Positions 54,557 to 64,000 of a stretch of DNA of 64,000 nt are shown here, one piece after another. Made by a program: the position numbers and the translations under genes. The notes beneath the pieces are model-generated. The model saw only the letters and a program-made list of their open reading frames with translations, had not been told where the DNA came from and made no database searches. The stretch lies in contig NC_133658.1 in assembly GCF_037893015.1 (NCBI RefSeq), positions 143,412,860-143,476,859 of the forward strand, given 5' to 3'. Source of the stretch: Macrotis lagotis (Eukaryota > Chordata > Mammalia > Peramelemorphia > Peramelidae). Every line of letters begins with the position of its first letter. Position 1 is the first letter of the stretch.

Positions 54557-55075
54557 CTAATACATTTTATCATAAGTTAGTGGTTTACGCATGAAAGAAT
54601 ATTTAGGAAGAGAACAAAGCTTCCACAGCCTTTCTACTACTCCAAGAAGTCTTAAAGGTACAATGTAAGCATAAAGTCCAAGGAACTGACTAGCAAGCAG
54701 AGAAATTCCACTTCTCTTGGGAGAGATAAAGAGAGGAGAGAGTATGTCTTCTTCTTCCTTCCTTTCACTCCAAACTGATTCACTTATGAAGGTCCAGATC
54801 AAGCCAAAGATCACACCTGACACATCCCTATCATTCCTTTCCCCCTGATCATTATCCCCATGCCATGCCCAAATGACTCCTATGACTTCACCACAAGAAC
54901 TGCAGAGCAGTGTCCTTGTGGAACTTGAAAAATGTGCAATCAAATTTATGGCAGGTAGGCCCCCACACAAAGTGATCTTGGAGAGAGCAATGTCACTAGC
55001 AATGGAAACTATAGGTATCATGGGAACCTTGTGAGTGCACAAAGAGTGAATTAAGGGAGTTAATGAATGTGTCAT
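54557..55075 (-). other. 172-codon open frame in repeat-poor sequence, function unknown
   Basis: This is the second longest open frame in the window. Apolar stretches lie near residues 17-45 and 130-150, and an acidic/basic patch (SERKEEEDI) lies between. I recognise no domain. There is no clear promoter, splice site or poly(A) signal tied to it, and no neighbour to support it. In 64 kb of six-frame sequence one frame this long is about what chance gives, so I do not call it a gene. Confidence 0.2.
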
Positions 55076-55539
55076 ACTCCTTAGAAAAATTCAGCAGTGA
55101 TGGAAGAGAAAGAATGAGAATCATGTTTTGAGGAAGAAGCAGGGTCAAAGGAAGGTTTTTATTTTTGTTTTTGTTCTAGGACAAATAAAAGCTAATCAGA
55201 TTTTAAAGATGAAGGGCTAGTAGAGAAGGAAAGAGGTAATGGGTCATGGAAGGAAGAGAGGATTACTAAACCAAGGACCAATTGAAAGAGTTAATCCTTG
55301 TCAAAGAGGAAAGCTACCCTAGGGAAATAGGGGAGAGAATAGATAAAGACATAGATTTTTGACTTTTAGAGGAGATAAAAGAACTTATAATGGAGGACAG
55401 ATGACCTCAATCTGCTATGTAAATGTTTGAGGTAAAATCATCTGCAGAAAGAGAGAGGTTGGGGTTATATTAGAGATTCAAAAAGAAGAAATTTTGGAAC
55501 AGGAACTAAGGAGAATGTGATACATTAGGAATTAATGAA
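55076..55539. other. Unassigned purine-rich stretch
   Basis: A/G-rich on the plus strand, possibly L1 spacer-like, but I cannot align it. Confidence 0.3.
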
Positions 55540-55725
55540 GACAGACAAGCATAATGAAAAGAGTGATGAATTTGAGTCAGAGGGACTAGATCTGAATTGT
55601 AGTTCTACTTTTTACTAACTGTGTCATCTTGACCTTTCTGAGCCTCAGTTTCTTCAACTGTAAAATAAAGGGGTTAGCCTAGTTGACACTGAAGTTCCCT
55701 CCCAGCTCTAACATTATGAATATCA
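55540..55725 (+). mobile_element. MIR-type SINE with CR1-like tail, sense
   Basis: 'gagcctcagtttcttcaact' and the tail 'ctcccagctctaacattatg' are visible. Confidence 0.78.
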
Positions 55726-55759
55726 AATACTCCCTATTGCCTCTGAGAGAAAATACAAA

Positions 55760-55960
55760 CTCTGAAATAGCACTGCATTGGAAATCAGAGAACCAGGTTT
55801 TCAATGTGGGCTTAGCCACTCAGTATTTGTGTATCTGCAAGACTTTAATAACTTGCCTGCAGTCAAACAGATATTGAGTGATTGAGCTAGCATCTATAAA
55901 ATGAGGGAGTTGGATTAGATGATCTATAAATTCCTTCCCAGCTATAAATCTATGACCATA
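55760..55960 (+). mobile_element. MIR-type SINE with CR1-like tail, sense
   Basis: 'aatcagagaaccaggttttc', 'gagttggattagatgatcta' and 'cagctataaatctatgacc' are visible. Confidence 0.75.
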
Positions 55961-56179
55961 ATAAGTTTCTTATGCAGTGCTAAGGACCAAGGTGAGTTTA
56001 GACAATGGTCCGAGTCAGCACAATTTGGTGATTTCTTCCATAAGCTTTGAATTCTGTATGTATTTATAAAAGTAATAATTTAAGTGTCCCTCATTGCCCA
56101 TATCCCCTTTCTCACCCTTTCTTCTCAACATTACACTCAACTCTCATCTGTGGCTCTAAGATCCTGTAAGCAGTAACAC

Positions 56180-56600
56180 TGCTAAAAACTATCTCAACAG
56201 ATGGGCTAAACCAGGTTGAGTGTAATTGATAGGTTTCAAATTTGTTAGTGAATTAGGGGGATGTCTACCCAAGCATAAGAAGATTTTCCCCTAGGCAGAA
56301 TGCTCAGATGAGAACAATTTGTTCCAACAGTCACTGAAGGTGACTGAAGCAAGGGTTGTGGAATGCTTAGAGCTTGGTCAGACTTGGAAGAACATGAGGC
56401 CATTCACTGCATTCCGGGCCAACACCATTCATCCTGAGTTTTGTCCTGCCCCTGGACTTTGATGACTGATGAAGAGAAAGTGAGTCCAATGATTTTGTGC
56501 AACTCTATTTCACTTAAGTCCAATTCCTGTGCAAATCAAGACATCATCCCATGATGCGATTGGTCCTCTTCGAAAACAAAGGAAGAATAATAACATCCTT
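56180..56600 (+). mobile_element. Marsupial repeat with RTE-like 3' end, about 420 bases, sense
   Basis: 'gatgggctaaaccaggttga', 'aagaagattttcccctaggc', 'aatttgttccaacagtcact' and 'catgaggccattcactgcat' belong to a family I recall from marsupial genomes without a sure name. Its 3' end ('tggtcctcttcgaaaacaaa') is shared with the RTE-type SINEs. The left boundary may extend beyond 56180. Confidence 0.7.
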
Positions 56601-57050
56601 ACTTACCTTCCCCCAAGTCTTGGCCCACAAAAAGAGATAGAAAAAGAGAAGAGTGGTCAAAAAAACTTTCTTTTCCTCCTACTTAGTGATCCTTGTGCTG
56701 GAATCAGTAATATAACATAATCTAAAAACACAAATCAACCTTGAAATTGAATACTATGATTTATAGAAAAACAAAAAACTTCCTCCTAGGAAGGACTTTA
56801 TAAGAGAATTGTAAAAGATCTGAACAAATATTCATGATCTATTTGTAGCAGTCAAGTTCCATCTTTACCCAATTGAAACTTGCTCAGTATTATTTCTAGA
56901 CATTAAAATGAACTCTGAGCACTTGAGGGAATATTTCAAAGGAATAACTACCCTTCACAAATGACTCTGAGATTCTCCCATGAAAAGGAAGAAACCCCAA
57001 ACCAAAATACTATTAAAAGTATTTGAAACTATTATTCAGAGATGATTAAG
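56601..57050. other. Unassigned stretch
   Basis: AT-rich; no repeat recognised. The plus frame 56529-56720 starts inside the RTE-like repeat and has no known domain. Confidence 0.35.
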
Positions 57051-57054
57051 ATAA

Positions 57055-57180
57055 GAGGTTGATAATTACTCATATTCCTTCAAAGTTTACAAAACACTTT
57101 CCTTAAAACCATTTCTTGAGTTAGGGAGTGACATTTCTCTCATTTCACATATGGGAAAATTGGGCTTTTCCATCAGAGGG
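57055..57180 (-). mobile_element. MIR SINE tail, antisense
   Basis: 'caaagtttacaaaacacttt' and 'ctcatttcacatatgggaaa' are a reversed tail and CORE. Confidence 0.65.
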
Positions 57181-57454
57181 TTAGAATGTAAAGGTTACTT
57201 TCAATATCATAGAAATAAACAACTAGGCATTGCATCCACTTAGCATTAGTTGACCGATAGATCAAATGCTTCCTCTCTATGGTGTTCTAACCCAACAATT
57301 TGTCTTGTCTTAAAATGATTATTTGAGAGCATTTTATGCTTCTTGCTCCAAATACTTTGTTTTAGAGTCTGTCTCAGCAGTTATGCCAACGGAACTTGAA
57401 TGACTTGCTCAGAGTCTTCTGGTTTATACATAGGGATTGAACCTAGGTCTGTTT

Positions 57455-57695
57455 ACTAGGTAACCCAGTGGTGAGAGCACTGAGTCTGGAGTCAGCAAGA
57501 ACTGAGTTCTGACCTCACACACCTACTAGCTGTATGACCCTAGGAAAGTCTCTTAACCTCTGTTTGTCCCAGTTTCCTCAACTATAAAATGAGGATAATA
57601 ATCACACCTACCTTCAAGGGTTATTGTGAGTATCAAATGAGATAATATTTGTAAAGAACTTGCCACCTAGTAGGAACTCAATCAATGATTTTCCC
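57455..57695 (+). mobile_element. MIR SINE, full length, sense
   Basis: 'gtggtgagagcactgagtct', 'gtcccagtttcctcaactat', 'gggttattgtgagtatcaaa' and 'aatgagataatatttgtaaa' are visible. Confidence 0.88.
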
Positions 57696-57719
57696 CCCTT
57701 CTTCCTGGTTCCCAGTCTA

Positions 57720-59090
57720 GTATTCTTTCCACTACATTGCCTCTCCAGAGATGTAAGTTTATTCCTGTAAACTGACAATGAACCTTGCTTTCTGTACAGT
57801 CTGGCTTCATTTCAGTACAGGTCAAGTTCAAATGCTTAATGCCTCCTGGCCAGTTATTGGGCCTTGAGAAAGTCCAGGTGGTTCTGATTAGGTTTGGGGA
57901 GTACATGCTTTGTCCAGTTTTAGAGCCCATTTTTATTCCAAGGGTTCAACATTGCCCCCCTCTAAGGTTCAAGTTTCTTTCTTCATGGAATGCAGATTCT
58001 CATTTCAGAAAAGAAGATTTCCTGGGGGAGGGAGGGATGGGAGAGAGCAAAAAGAGAGCTTAGGAAAGGGGCCCCCAAATCCTTTCTGGACTTCACATAC
58101 CTCATACAAATCAACATATTGATGAGTTCTGTAGGGAAATGAGTCAGAAACGCATAGATTATTTTTCCTTGAAACATACTGGATAGAGGAACACTCAAAT
58201 TGATATAATCATAGATCCCCTAGAGTATTGAGGCACACTAGGTAGGGATGTGAGAAGCATTTATAATCTGTGGTGCCCCCATAACTTTCAAGAACAATAT
58301 GGGAGCCACATAGAGCCAAGAAGCAAGCTAGTCCCATAGCTTTCTGATATTTAACCACTTCCGGGTCCAGCAAAGCCCCCACCTACCAGTGATTCCCTTC
58401 CTCTCACCCTTCCACCTCCACAAGTGACCCAGGCCAAAGGAACACACTGAAATTCCTGTGACCTACCATATGACAGGCATTCAATGACTAGGAAAGCAGG
58501 AATTGATGCTCTGATAATTAATACCAAACCCAGGGCTGTGATTGGCTCTCCCTTGTCAGAAAGCGTGAGATGAGAAAAACAACATAAGAAGACTGACATC
58601 AAAATTTCAGTAGGAAACAAACAATTACATGAGGACACACACATTCCAAATGCCACTCATAATCATCCGAACACACAACAGTACTTACAAAAAACGATAG
58701 TAACAAAATAAGATGTGGAATGTTCCTGGCTGGGAAAGAATGTTCCACTTGCAGAGGGAGGGGGGCCATGATCTTCTCCCTACTCAGAGTGAGAGATGGG
58801 GTGTGTGTGCCCAAGCATGTTTTCAGCATATGAATTACATTTGTCTCAATTGGGAATCTGCCGTCTCTTCCCTTTAGCTAAAACTACTTTTCCCAAATAG
58901 AAACATTTCCATCCACTGGGATGAAAAGAAAATAATGACTTTGGAACGAAGGAGTAGGGGAAAAGGGAGAGGGACTTCCTCTGGACTGACCCTGGGCAGC
59001 ATCTAGAAAGTGCTAAGAAGTGCCCAGGCTTGAAAAGAAAGAGATTGATGGAATGTTGCTTTTACTTCCCATGATAGATAAATTGCTAAA
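57720..59090. other. Repeat-poor unassigned stretch
   Basis: About 1.4 kb without recognised repeats. Open frames occur on both strands (57682-57930 -, 57785-58063 +, 57910-58122 +, 57983-58198 -, 58351-58656 -, 58599-58829 -); they overlap one another and show no known domain. Confidence 0.45.
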
Positions 59091-59104
59091 GTTGGAGTCT
59101 TAGG

Positions 59105-59300
59105 GACAGAAGTCAAAAGATCATGGATTTAGAGATGTAAGGTTCTGCAGAGTCCATAGGATACATGTCCCTTCTTTTTTAGATGAAAAAACTGAGGTAA
59201 TGAAAAGTTAAGTGACTTGATCAGGAACACACAGCAAGTAAATACCTAAAATGAGATTGAAACCTAAGTCATCCTGTCTGAAATCCTTAATGACCAGGGC
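59105..59300 (-). mobile_element. MIR-type SINE with CR1-like tail, antisense
   Basis: 'gatcatggatttagagatgt', 'aaaactgaggtaatgaaaag' and 'agttaagtgacttgatcagg' are visible. Confidence 0.75.
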
Positions 59301-59704
59301 TAGAGTAAGCCTATATAACTGATCTTTCTCTTTTTCTCTTTCTGTAGGGTGTCAACTATTCTCTTTTTTTCCTGCTGACTTGGGTTCATACATATACTTC
59401 CAAGTAGGGATCAGGATCCCAAAAGATGCAAATACTGTCCAATCTTATTAGTTTAAATCTGGTCAACCCTACTTCTGTTCAGTAGTCCACTCCAAGTATT
59501 CAATTTGGAACAATTTATTTTTTCTTACCTCTTTTCTGAAGAATTCTCACTTACTGCCTCTGGTTTTAATTGTTACATACATAGATTTAGTTGCAGATGA
59601 TCAGATATTTCAAGAATATTTTGGCACCTGAGCATGAGTGCATACACAGACACACACACATCATAGTAAATTTAAATGATGTCATGTTTGGGCTGTCAAA
59701 TGAT
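59301..59704. other. Unassigned stretch
   Basis: No repeat recognised. A polypyrimidine-AG motif at about 59320-59347 resembles a splice acceptor but has no exon partner. Confidence 0.35.
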
Positions 59705-59905
59705 AATAGATCATAGAATCATAGATTCAGAGTCAGAATGGCTCTTACAAGTCACTGAGTTCAGGCATCTCATTTTATAAATGATAAAGCAGAGGCATAG
59801 AAATTTAAATGACTTATTCAAGGTGGTACAGGTAAAAAAAAGATCTGAGGTGGGATTTGAACTCAGTTCCCCTAGTCAAGTACCATTGTACTACGCAGAC
59901 GCCAT
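59705..59905 (-). mobile_element. MIR-type SINE with CR1-like tail, antisense
   Basis: 'gatcatagaatcatagattc', 'cattttataaatgataaagc' and 'tgggatttgaactcagttcc' are visible. Confidence 0.78.
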
Positions 59906-60099
59906 TATATAGGCACAGTATCCAGTAATACTAGATAGCAGCTGTTTTGATCTTGATACCTTAAGTCTTCAATACCCTCCCAGTATTCTTAAGGTTATCT
60001 CCATCACCATCACTTCTAGCATCAAGATGGAATAAGGGAATTAAGGGATTTGCTAATCCCTTAATCCCTGAGACCTTTGTGAGCATGGAACACTTAACT

Positions 60100-60320
60100 T
60101 TGGGAATCATAGAATCTTGATGTTGGAAGAAACCTCAGAGGTAATCATTGGCTTTACTTTGAATGAAATGAAAGTTCAGTGACCAAAAATTTCATATTAC
60201 AGATAAAGAAATTATTGAGACTTGGAACATAAAGGGATATACCCAATGCCACACAAATAGTAAGTGGAATAACTGATTTAAACTTCAGTCTTCTAGTCTC
60301 AAATCTAGAAGTCTTTCCAA
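60100..60320 (-). mobile_element. MIR-type SINE with CR1-like tail, antisense
   Basis: 'atcatagaatcttgatgttg', 'attacagataaagaaattat' and 'aatgccacacaaatagtaag' are visible. Confidence 0.7.
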
Positions 60321-60354
60321 TAATTTGAGAAAGTCTTTTATCTAAGAGTGGGAA

Positions 60355-60600
60355 TTCCCTCTATCATGTCTCACACAAGTGGTCTATTCAGCCTATGCCC
60401 GAAGACTTCTGGTGATGAGGAATTCTCACCTTCTCCCTCTATCTTGCTTTTCAGAGAACATGGAGGCTATCCAAATGAAAACCACATGTTGAAATTTCTA
60501 CCATGGAAAAACCCTGACCCCTTCCTTTTTCCCTCCTACCTTTCTCCTCTATTCCAACCTCTTCCTGTGAAAAAGCACAACTATCTTTTTTTTTAAGCAA
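60355..60600 (-). mobile_element. CR1/L3 LINE fragment, antisense, decayed
   Basis: 'cacacaagtggtctattcag', 'tggtgatgaggaattctcac' and 'tgttgaaatttctacc' follow the reversed CR1/L3 3' region weakly. The plus frame 60348-60596 lies on it. Confidence 0.45.
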
Positions 60601-60769
60601 ACACCCCCTCAGCAGAATAACTTCTTATCTAAATAATATACAGATGTCTTCAGGGCTTGGGACCTTCCTTTCCTAGAAGGCAGCTTTTTCTGGGACCCAT
60701 GTACTATCTCCAATGAATGGGTCACCCATTCCTCCTAAGAGTGTCAGAACTGAAGAATCTTCAAGAAAC

Positions 60770-60950
60770 TACATAGTGTAGTAGGAAGAGTACCAGTCTG
60801 GAAGTTAAAATCCTGATGATCATATTTATTTTCTATGTGAGTAAGTTACTTAACCACCTTGGACTTCAATGTCTTTGTAAATGGAGGGGTTGGAATAGAT
60901 GATCTCTAAGCTGACTCCAGTTCAAAAATCTGTAGTCCTATGATTGTTGA
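60770..60950 (+). mobile_element. MIR-type SINE with CR1-like tail, sense
   Basis: 'agtgtagtaggaagagtacc', 'gtaagttacttaaccacctt' and 'ggttggaatagatgatctct' are visible. Confidence 0.78.
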
Positions 60951-61544
60951 TTTTTTTCACTGACCCTCTTTTGTACATGTCTTCAAATCTCACAAGCTTG
61001 AAATTATCCAAATGTGAAGAGAAGTCAAGATGAAAAACTTCAATTCTGTTATCAGATGTTCAATACTTTAACTGTCAAGGTAAAACATTTAAGGAAAAGA
61101 TGCCAGGTAAAAAACAATGGACCAGGTCTTCTCAGCCCTGATGACAGCATTGACAGGACAGAGAATGCATTCTCTTAACTAGAGAGGCATCTAAGTTGGA
61201 CAAGAGGATCCCCTGTGCTGCTGCAAGACAGGCTGAGGAAGAAGAGGAATAAACTGCTGAGGTAGGGTTCTCTTTTAGAATCACTGAGTTGGCAGCACTT
61301 GGCTCCTCCATGAAATAATCTGGCCACAGTGCCTTGTGTGGAAGGAGGTATAAATTAGCAAGCAAAGCTGCATGGATACAGTTGCCCCAGCATGGGAACT
61401 ATTCATTCTATTGCTTACCTCTATTAGTGGGGCTAGCAAGTAGTTCTCCATTGATATATCCATAATAGTCATTCCCTGGTTCTGCAATTCCCAATGAGAG
61501 ATCTTAAAACCCAAAGAATTTCCAGAGACTGATATCCTATATAA
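60951..61544. other. Unassigned stretch
   Basis: No repeat recognised. The two overlapping minus frames 61132-61365 and 61281-61514 have no known domain. Confidence 0.35.
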
Positions 61545-61842
61545 TGTTTGTCCTTCATTTTATGTAGAAGACCATGACATCAGGGAGGTGATGTCATGAC
61601 TTGTACATGAATTGGATTTGAGTCAGAGGGGAACTGTACTAAATCACCAGTCTCACTTAATCCTCTGGAGTCATCTGATCCAGTAGCCAGATATGAATCA
61701 GAATGACTGGAGACGGCCCTGGATGAGAGACAACCAAGTTTAAGTGACTTACTCAAGATTCACACAGCTATTACATATCTGAGGTCGCATTTGAACTCAG
61801 GTCTTCCTGACTTCAGGACCACTGCACCATCTAGTTGCCTCT
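61545..61842 (-). mobile_element. RTE-type SINE, full length, antisense
   Basis: 'catcagggaggtgatgtcat', 'ccagtagccagatatgaatc', 'gactggagacggccctggat', 'gaactcaggtcttcctgact' and the head end 'ccatctagttgcct' are visible. Confidence 0.9.
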
Positions 61843-62004
61843 ATATAGGGGCACAAGAATAGAATTGCCATTAAAATCAATGAGCATTCCAACATTTAGT
61901 TCCTTAAAAGAAATTGAGGGAAATATCAGAGACTTTTCCTGAAGAACATCTGAAAATAATGGGTACCTGGAACCATGATTTGAATTGATGAATTTGAATT
62001 AGTG

Positions 62005-64000
62005 TTTTAAGGAGGCCATAATACAAGACTCAAGAGAAGCATAAAAAGGTAAACAGGAAAGAAAAAAATCATAGAAGTCAGAAAAGTTAAACTATTTACT
62101 AGGAAAATGATACTTTTAACTCAAGAAAAGAGAAAAAAGTTAATGAGGTGAATAGCAGTTTAGAAAAGGTAGATATGATAGACCTCTGGAGAAAAATGAA
62201 TGGTTATAGAAAGGAATATATATTTTTCTCAGTGGTACATGGGACCTACTCAAAAATTGACAGTATTAGGGCATAAAATCCTCACAATCAAATACAAAAA
62301 TGTAGAAATATTAAATGTATCCTTTTCAGAAATAATACAATAAAATAGGATGTAGATAAGGAGCATGGGAAAATAGACTAAAAATTAATTGGAAACTAAA
62401 TAATTAATCCTAAAGAATGAGTGGATCAAACAGCAAATCATAGAAACAATCAATAATTTCATCAAAGAGAATGACAATAATGAACAACATACCAAAATTT
62501 ATGGAATGCAGCCAAAGCTGTACTTAGGGGAAATTCAATATCTCTTTATGCTTACATGAATAAAATAGAGGAAAAAGCAAAGCAATGAACTGGGCATGCA
62601 ATTTAAAAAGCCAGATAAAGAACGAATTAAAAATCTCCAAATAAAAACCAAATTAGAAATACTGAAAACTCAAAGGAGAGTTAAAATCCAAAGAAAACTA
62701 CTGAACTAGTAAATAAAAAAGAGTTGGTTTATTTAAAAAAAAAAACCCACACTATAATAGATAAACCTTTGGTTAATTTGAATTTAAGGAAAGAATGAAG
62801 AACAAATTACAAGCATGTAATTATGTTATAGTGTTAGGAGAAATAATCACAAAATTGATCTAAAATAGCAAATGATCAAGAATATCAAGGGGGTAGGGCG
62901 GCTAGGTGGCGCAGTGGATAAAGCACCGGCCTTGGAGTGACGAGTACCTGGGTTCAAATCTGGCCTCAGACACTTAATAATTACCTAGTTGGGTGGCCTT
63001 AGGCAAGCCACTTAACCCCATTTGCCTTGCAAAAAACCTAAAAAAAAAGAATATCAAGGGGGAAAAATGCAAAAAAAAGATGGCCTAGCTGTACCAGATC
63101 TAAAACTATATTATAAAGCAGCAATCATCAAAACTTTGCCACCACGTAAGATATGCATTAGTGAATGAGCAGAATAGATTAGGCACACAGGACACAGTAT
63201 TATATGACTAGTTATCTGTTTGACAAACCCAAAGACTCCAGATTCTAGGAGAAGAACTCACTATTTGACAAAAACTGCTAGGAAAACTGGAAAGTGAAGT
63301 AGCAGAAACTAGGCATAGCAACATCTCACACCTATACTAAGATAAGATCAAAATAAATACAGGATGTAGACATAAAGGATGACACCATAAGCAAATTAGG
63401 AGAGCAAGGAATAGTTTACCTGTCAGATCTATGGAGAAGGGAAGAATTTATAAATGAACAAGAGACTGAGAACATTATGAATTACAAAATGGATAATTAT
63501 GACTGCATTAAATTAAAAAGAATTTGCAGAAAAAACTAGTGAAGCCAAGATTAGAAGGAAAGCAGAAAATTGGAAAACAATTTTTATAGTCAGTATATCT
63601 GATAAAGACCTTGTTTCTCAAATATATAGCAAACTGAGTCAAATTTATAAAAATACAAGTTATTCCCCAGTTGATAAATTGGATAAAAGGATATAAACAG
63701 GCAGTTTTCAGATGAAGAAATTAAAGCTATCTATATTAGTCATATGAAAGAAAAAGTTCTAAATAAGTATTGTTAGAGAAATGCAAATTAAAACGACTCT
63801 GAGGTCCCATTTCACACCTGTCAGATTGACTGATGTGACAGAAAAGGAAAATGATAAATGTTGGAGAAGATGTTGGGAAATTGGGACACAAATGTATTGT
63901 AGTAAGCATGGAAATATGTTTACATGATTGCACATGTATAATCTATACCAGATTGCATACCTCCTTGGGGAGAAGGGATAAAAAGTAGGGAGGAAAAAAA
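62005..64000 (+). mobile_element. L1 LINE, sense, with internal deletions, runs off right edge
   Basis: 62005-62125 matches the ORF1-downstream region ('agagaagcataaaaaggtaa'). 62130-62800 is ORF2 endonuclease end and linker ('tacatgggacctactcaaaa', 'aatgcagccaaagctgtact', 'gcttacatgaataaaataga'). Sequence then jumps to the ORF2 C-terminal region at about 62860-63860 ('tggcctagctgtaccagatc', 'gcaaattaaaacgactctga', 'ggagaagatgttgggaaatt') and jumps again to the 3' untranslated end ('gattgcacatgtataatcta'). The RT domain and other blocks are missing. A young SINE sits at 62894-63046. Stops and frameshifts are many; it is not functional. Confidence 0.85.
62878..63062 (+). mobile_element. Young tRNA-derived SINE with perfect 16-bp target-site duplication
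   Basis: AAGAATATCAAGGGGG flanks the element at 62878-62893 and 63047-63062. The body has an intact-looking A box (ctaggtggcgcagtgg), B box (gggttcaaatc) and 'ggcaagccacttaacccc', with an A-rich tail. It lies inside the right-end L1. Confidence 0.95.

Noticed and set aside
59320-59350. Splice acceptor (polypyrimidine tract then AG)
   Set aside because: No open exon with a donor follows, and such motifs are frequent in this AT- and pyrimidine-rich DNA.
62900-62990. tRNA gene from the A and B boxes
   Set aside because: The boxes belong to a tRNA-derived SINE; the sequence does not fold as a cloverleaf with an anticodon arm and is followed by the SINE body and tail. The same holds for the other SINE heads.

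Overview
The window looks like repeat-rich, gene-poor nuclear DNA from a marsupial. The evidence is the repeat set. There are many CORE-SINEs of the MAR1 and MIR types, L1 copies of the marsupial kind with a long purine-rich spacer between ORF1 and ORF2, tRNA-headed SINEs whose 3' ends resemble RTE-mobilised SINEs, and a deep layer of L2 and CR1/L3 LINE relics. The youngest tRNA SINEs (body ending in a 'cacttaacccca' motif and a short A-rich tail) resemble the WSINE-like family I associate with Australian marsupials, perhaps dasyurids; that placement is a guess from memory. Base composition is AT-rich. I see no CpG island, no rRNA or tRNA gene, no CRISPR array and no convincing host protein-coding exon.

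Layout. 1-4278 is an antisense L1 running off the left edge, with ORF2, ORF1 and 5' region all recognisable but broken. 4.3-11 kb holds SINEs, a long sense CR1 3' end (7690-8470), an L2 split by a hAT-like DNA element, and possible hAT pieces. 11-14 kb is a long sense L2 broken up by SINEs. 14.5-15.9 kb is repeat-poor and richer in G+C. 16-17.8 kb is a stack of SINEs and a chimeric insertion. 19-23 kb has microsatellites, L2, MAR1, a young SINE and L1 tails. 24.1-25.7 kb holds a small fossil of a Ty3/Gypsy-like LTR element between two direct repeats. 26-37 kb mixes L1 ends, CR1, L2, RTE-type SINEs, a 25-bp tandem repeat and L1 pieces. 37-43 kb has nested SINEs and a 1.3-kb sense L2. 43-51 kb and 51-57 kb are further old SINE and LINE layers with unassigned stretches between. 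57.7-59.1 kb is repeat-poor. 59-64 kb ends in a sense L1 with internal deletions and a young SINE inside it.

No genes act together here; the content is the record of transposition. No new biological system stands out. The best leads are a chimeric L1-type insertion at 17251-17622 that carries a copy of sequence from about 1 kb upstream, the Gypsy-like relic at 24132-25685, a (CAT)n microsatellite growing from a SINE tail at 36930-37268, and an unassigned repeat shared by 29942-30036 and 42181-42288. Family names for repeats come from memory of consensus sequences and were not checked by search; boundaries are usually good to about 10-30 bases.
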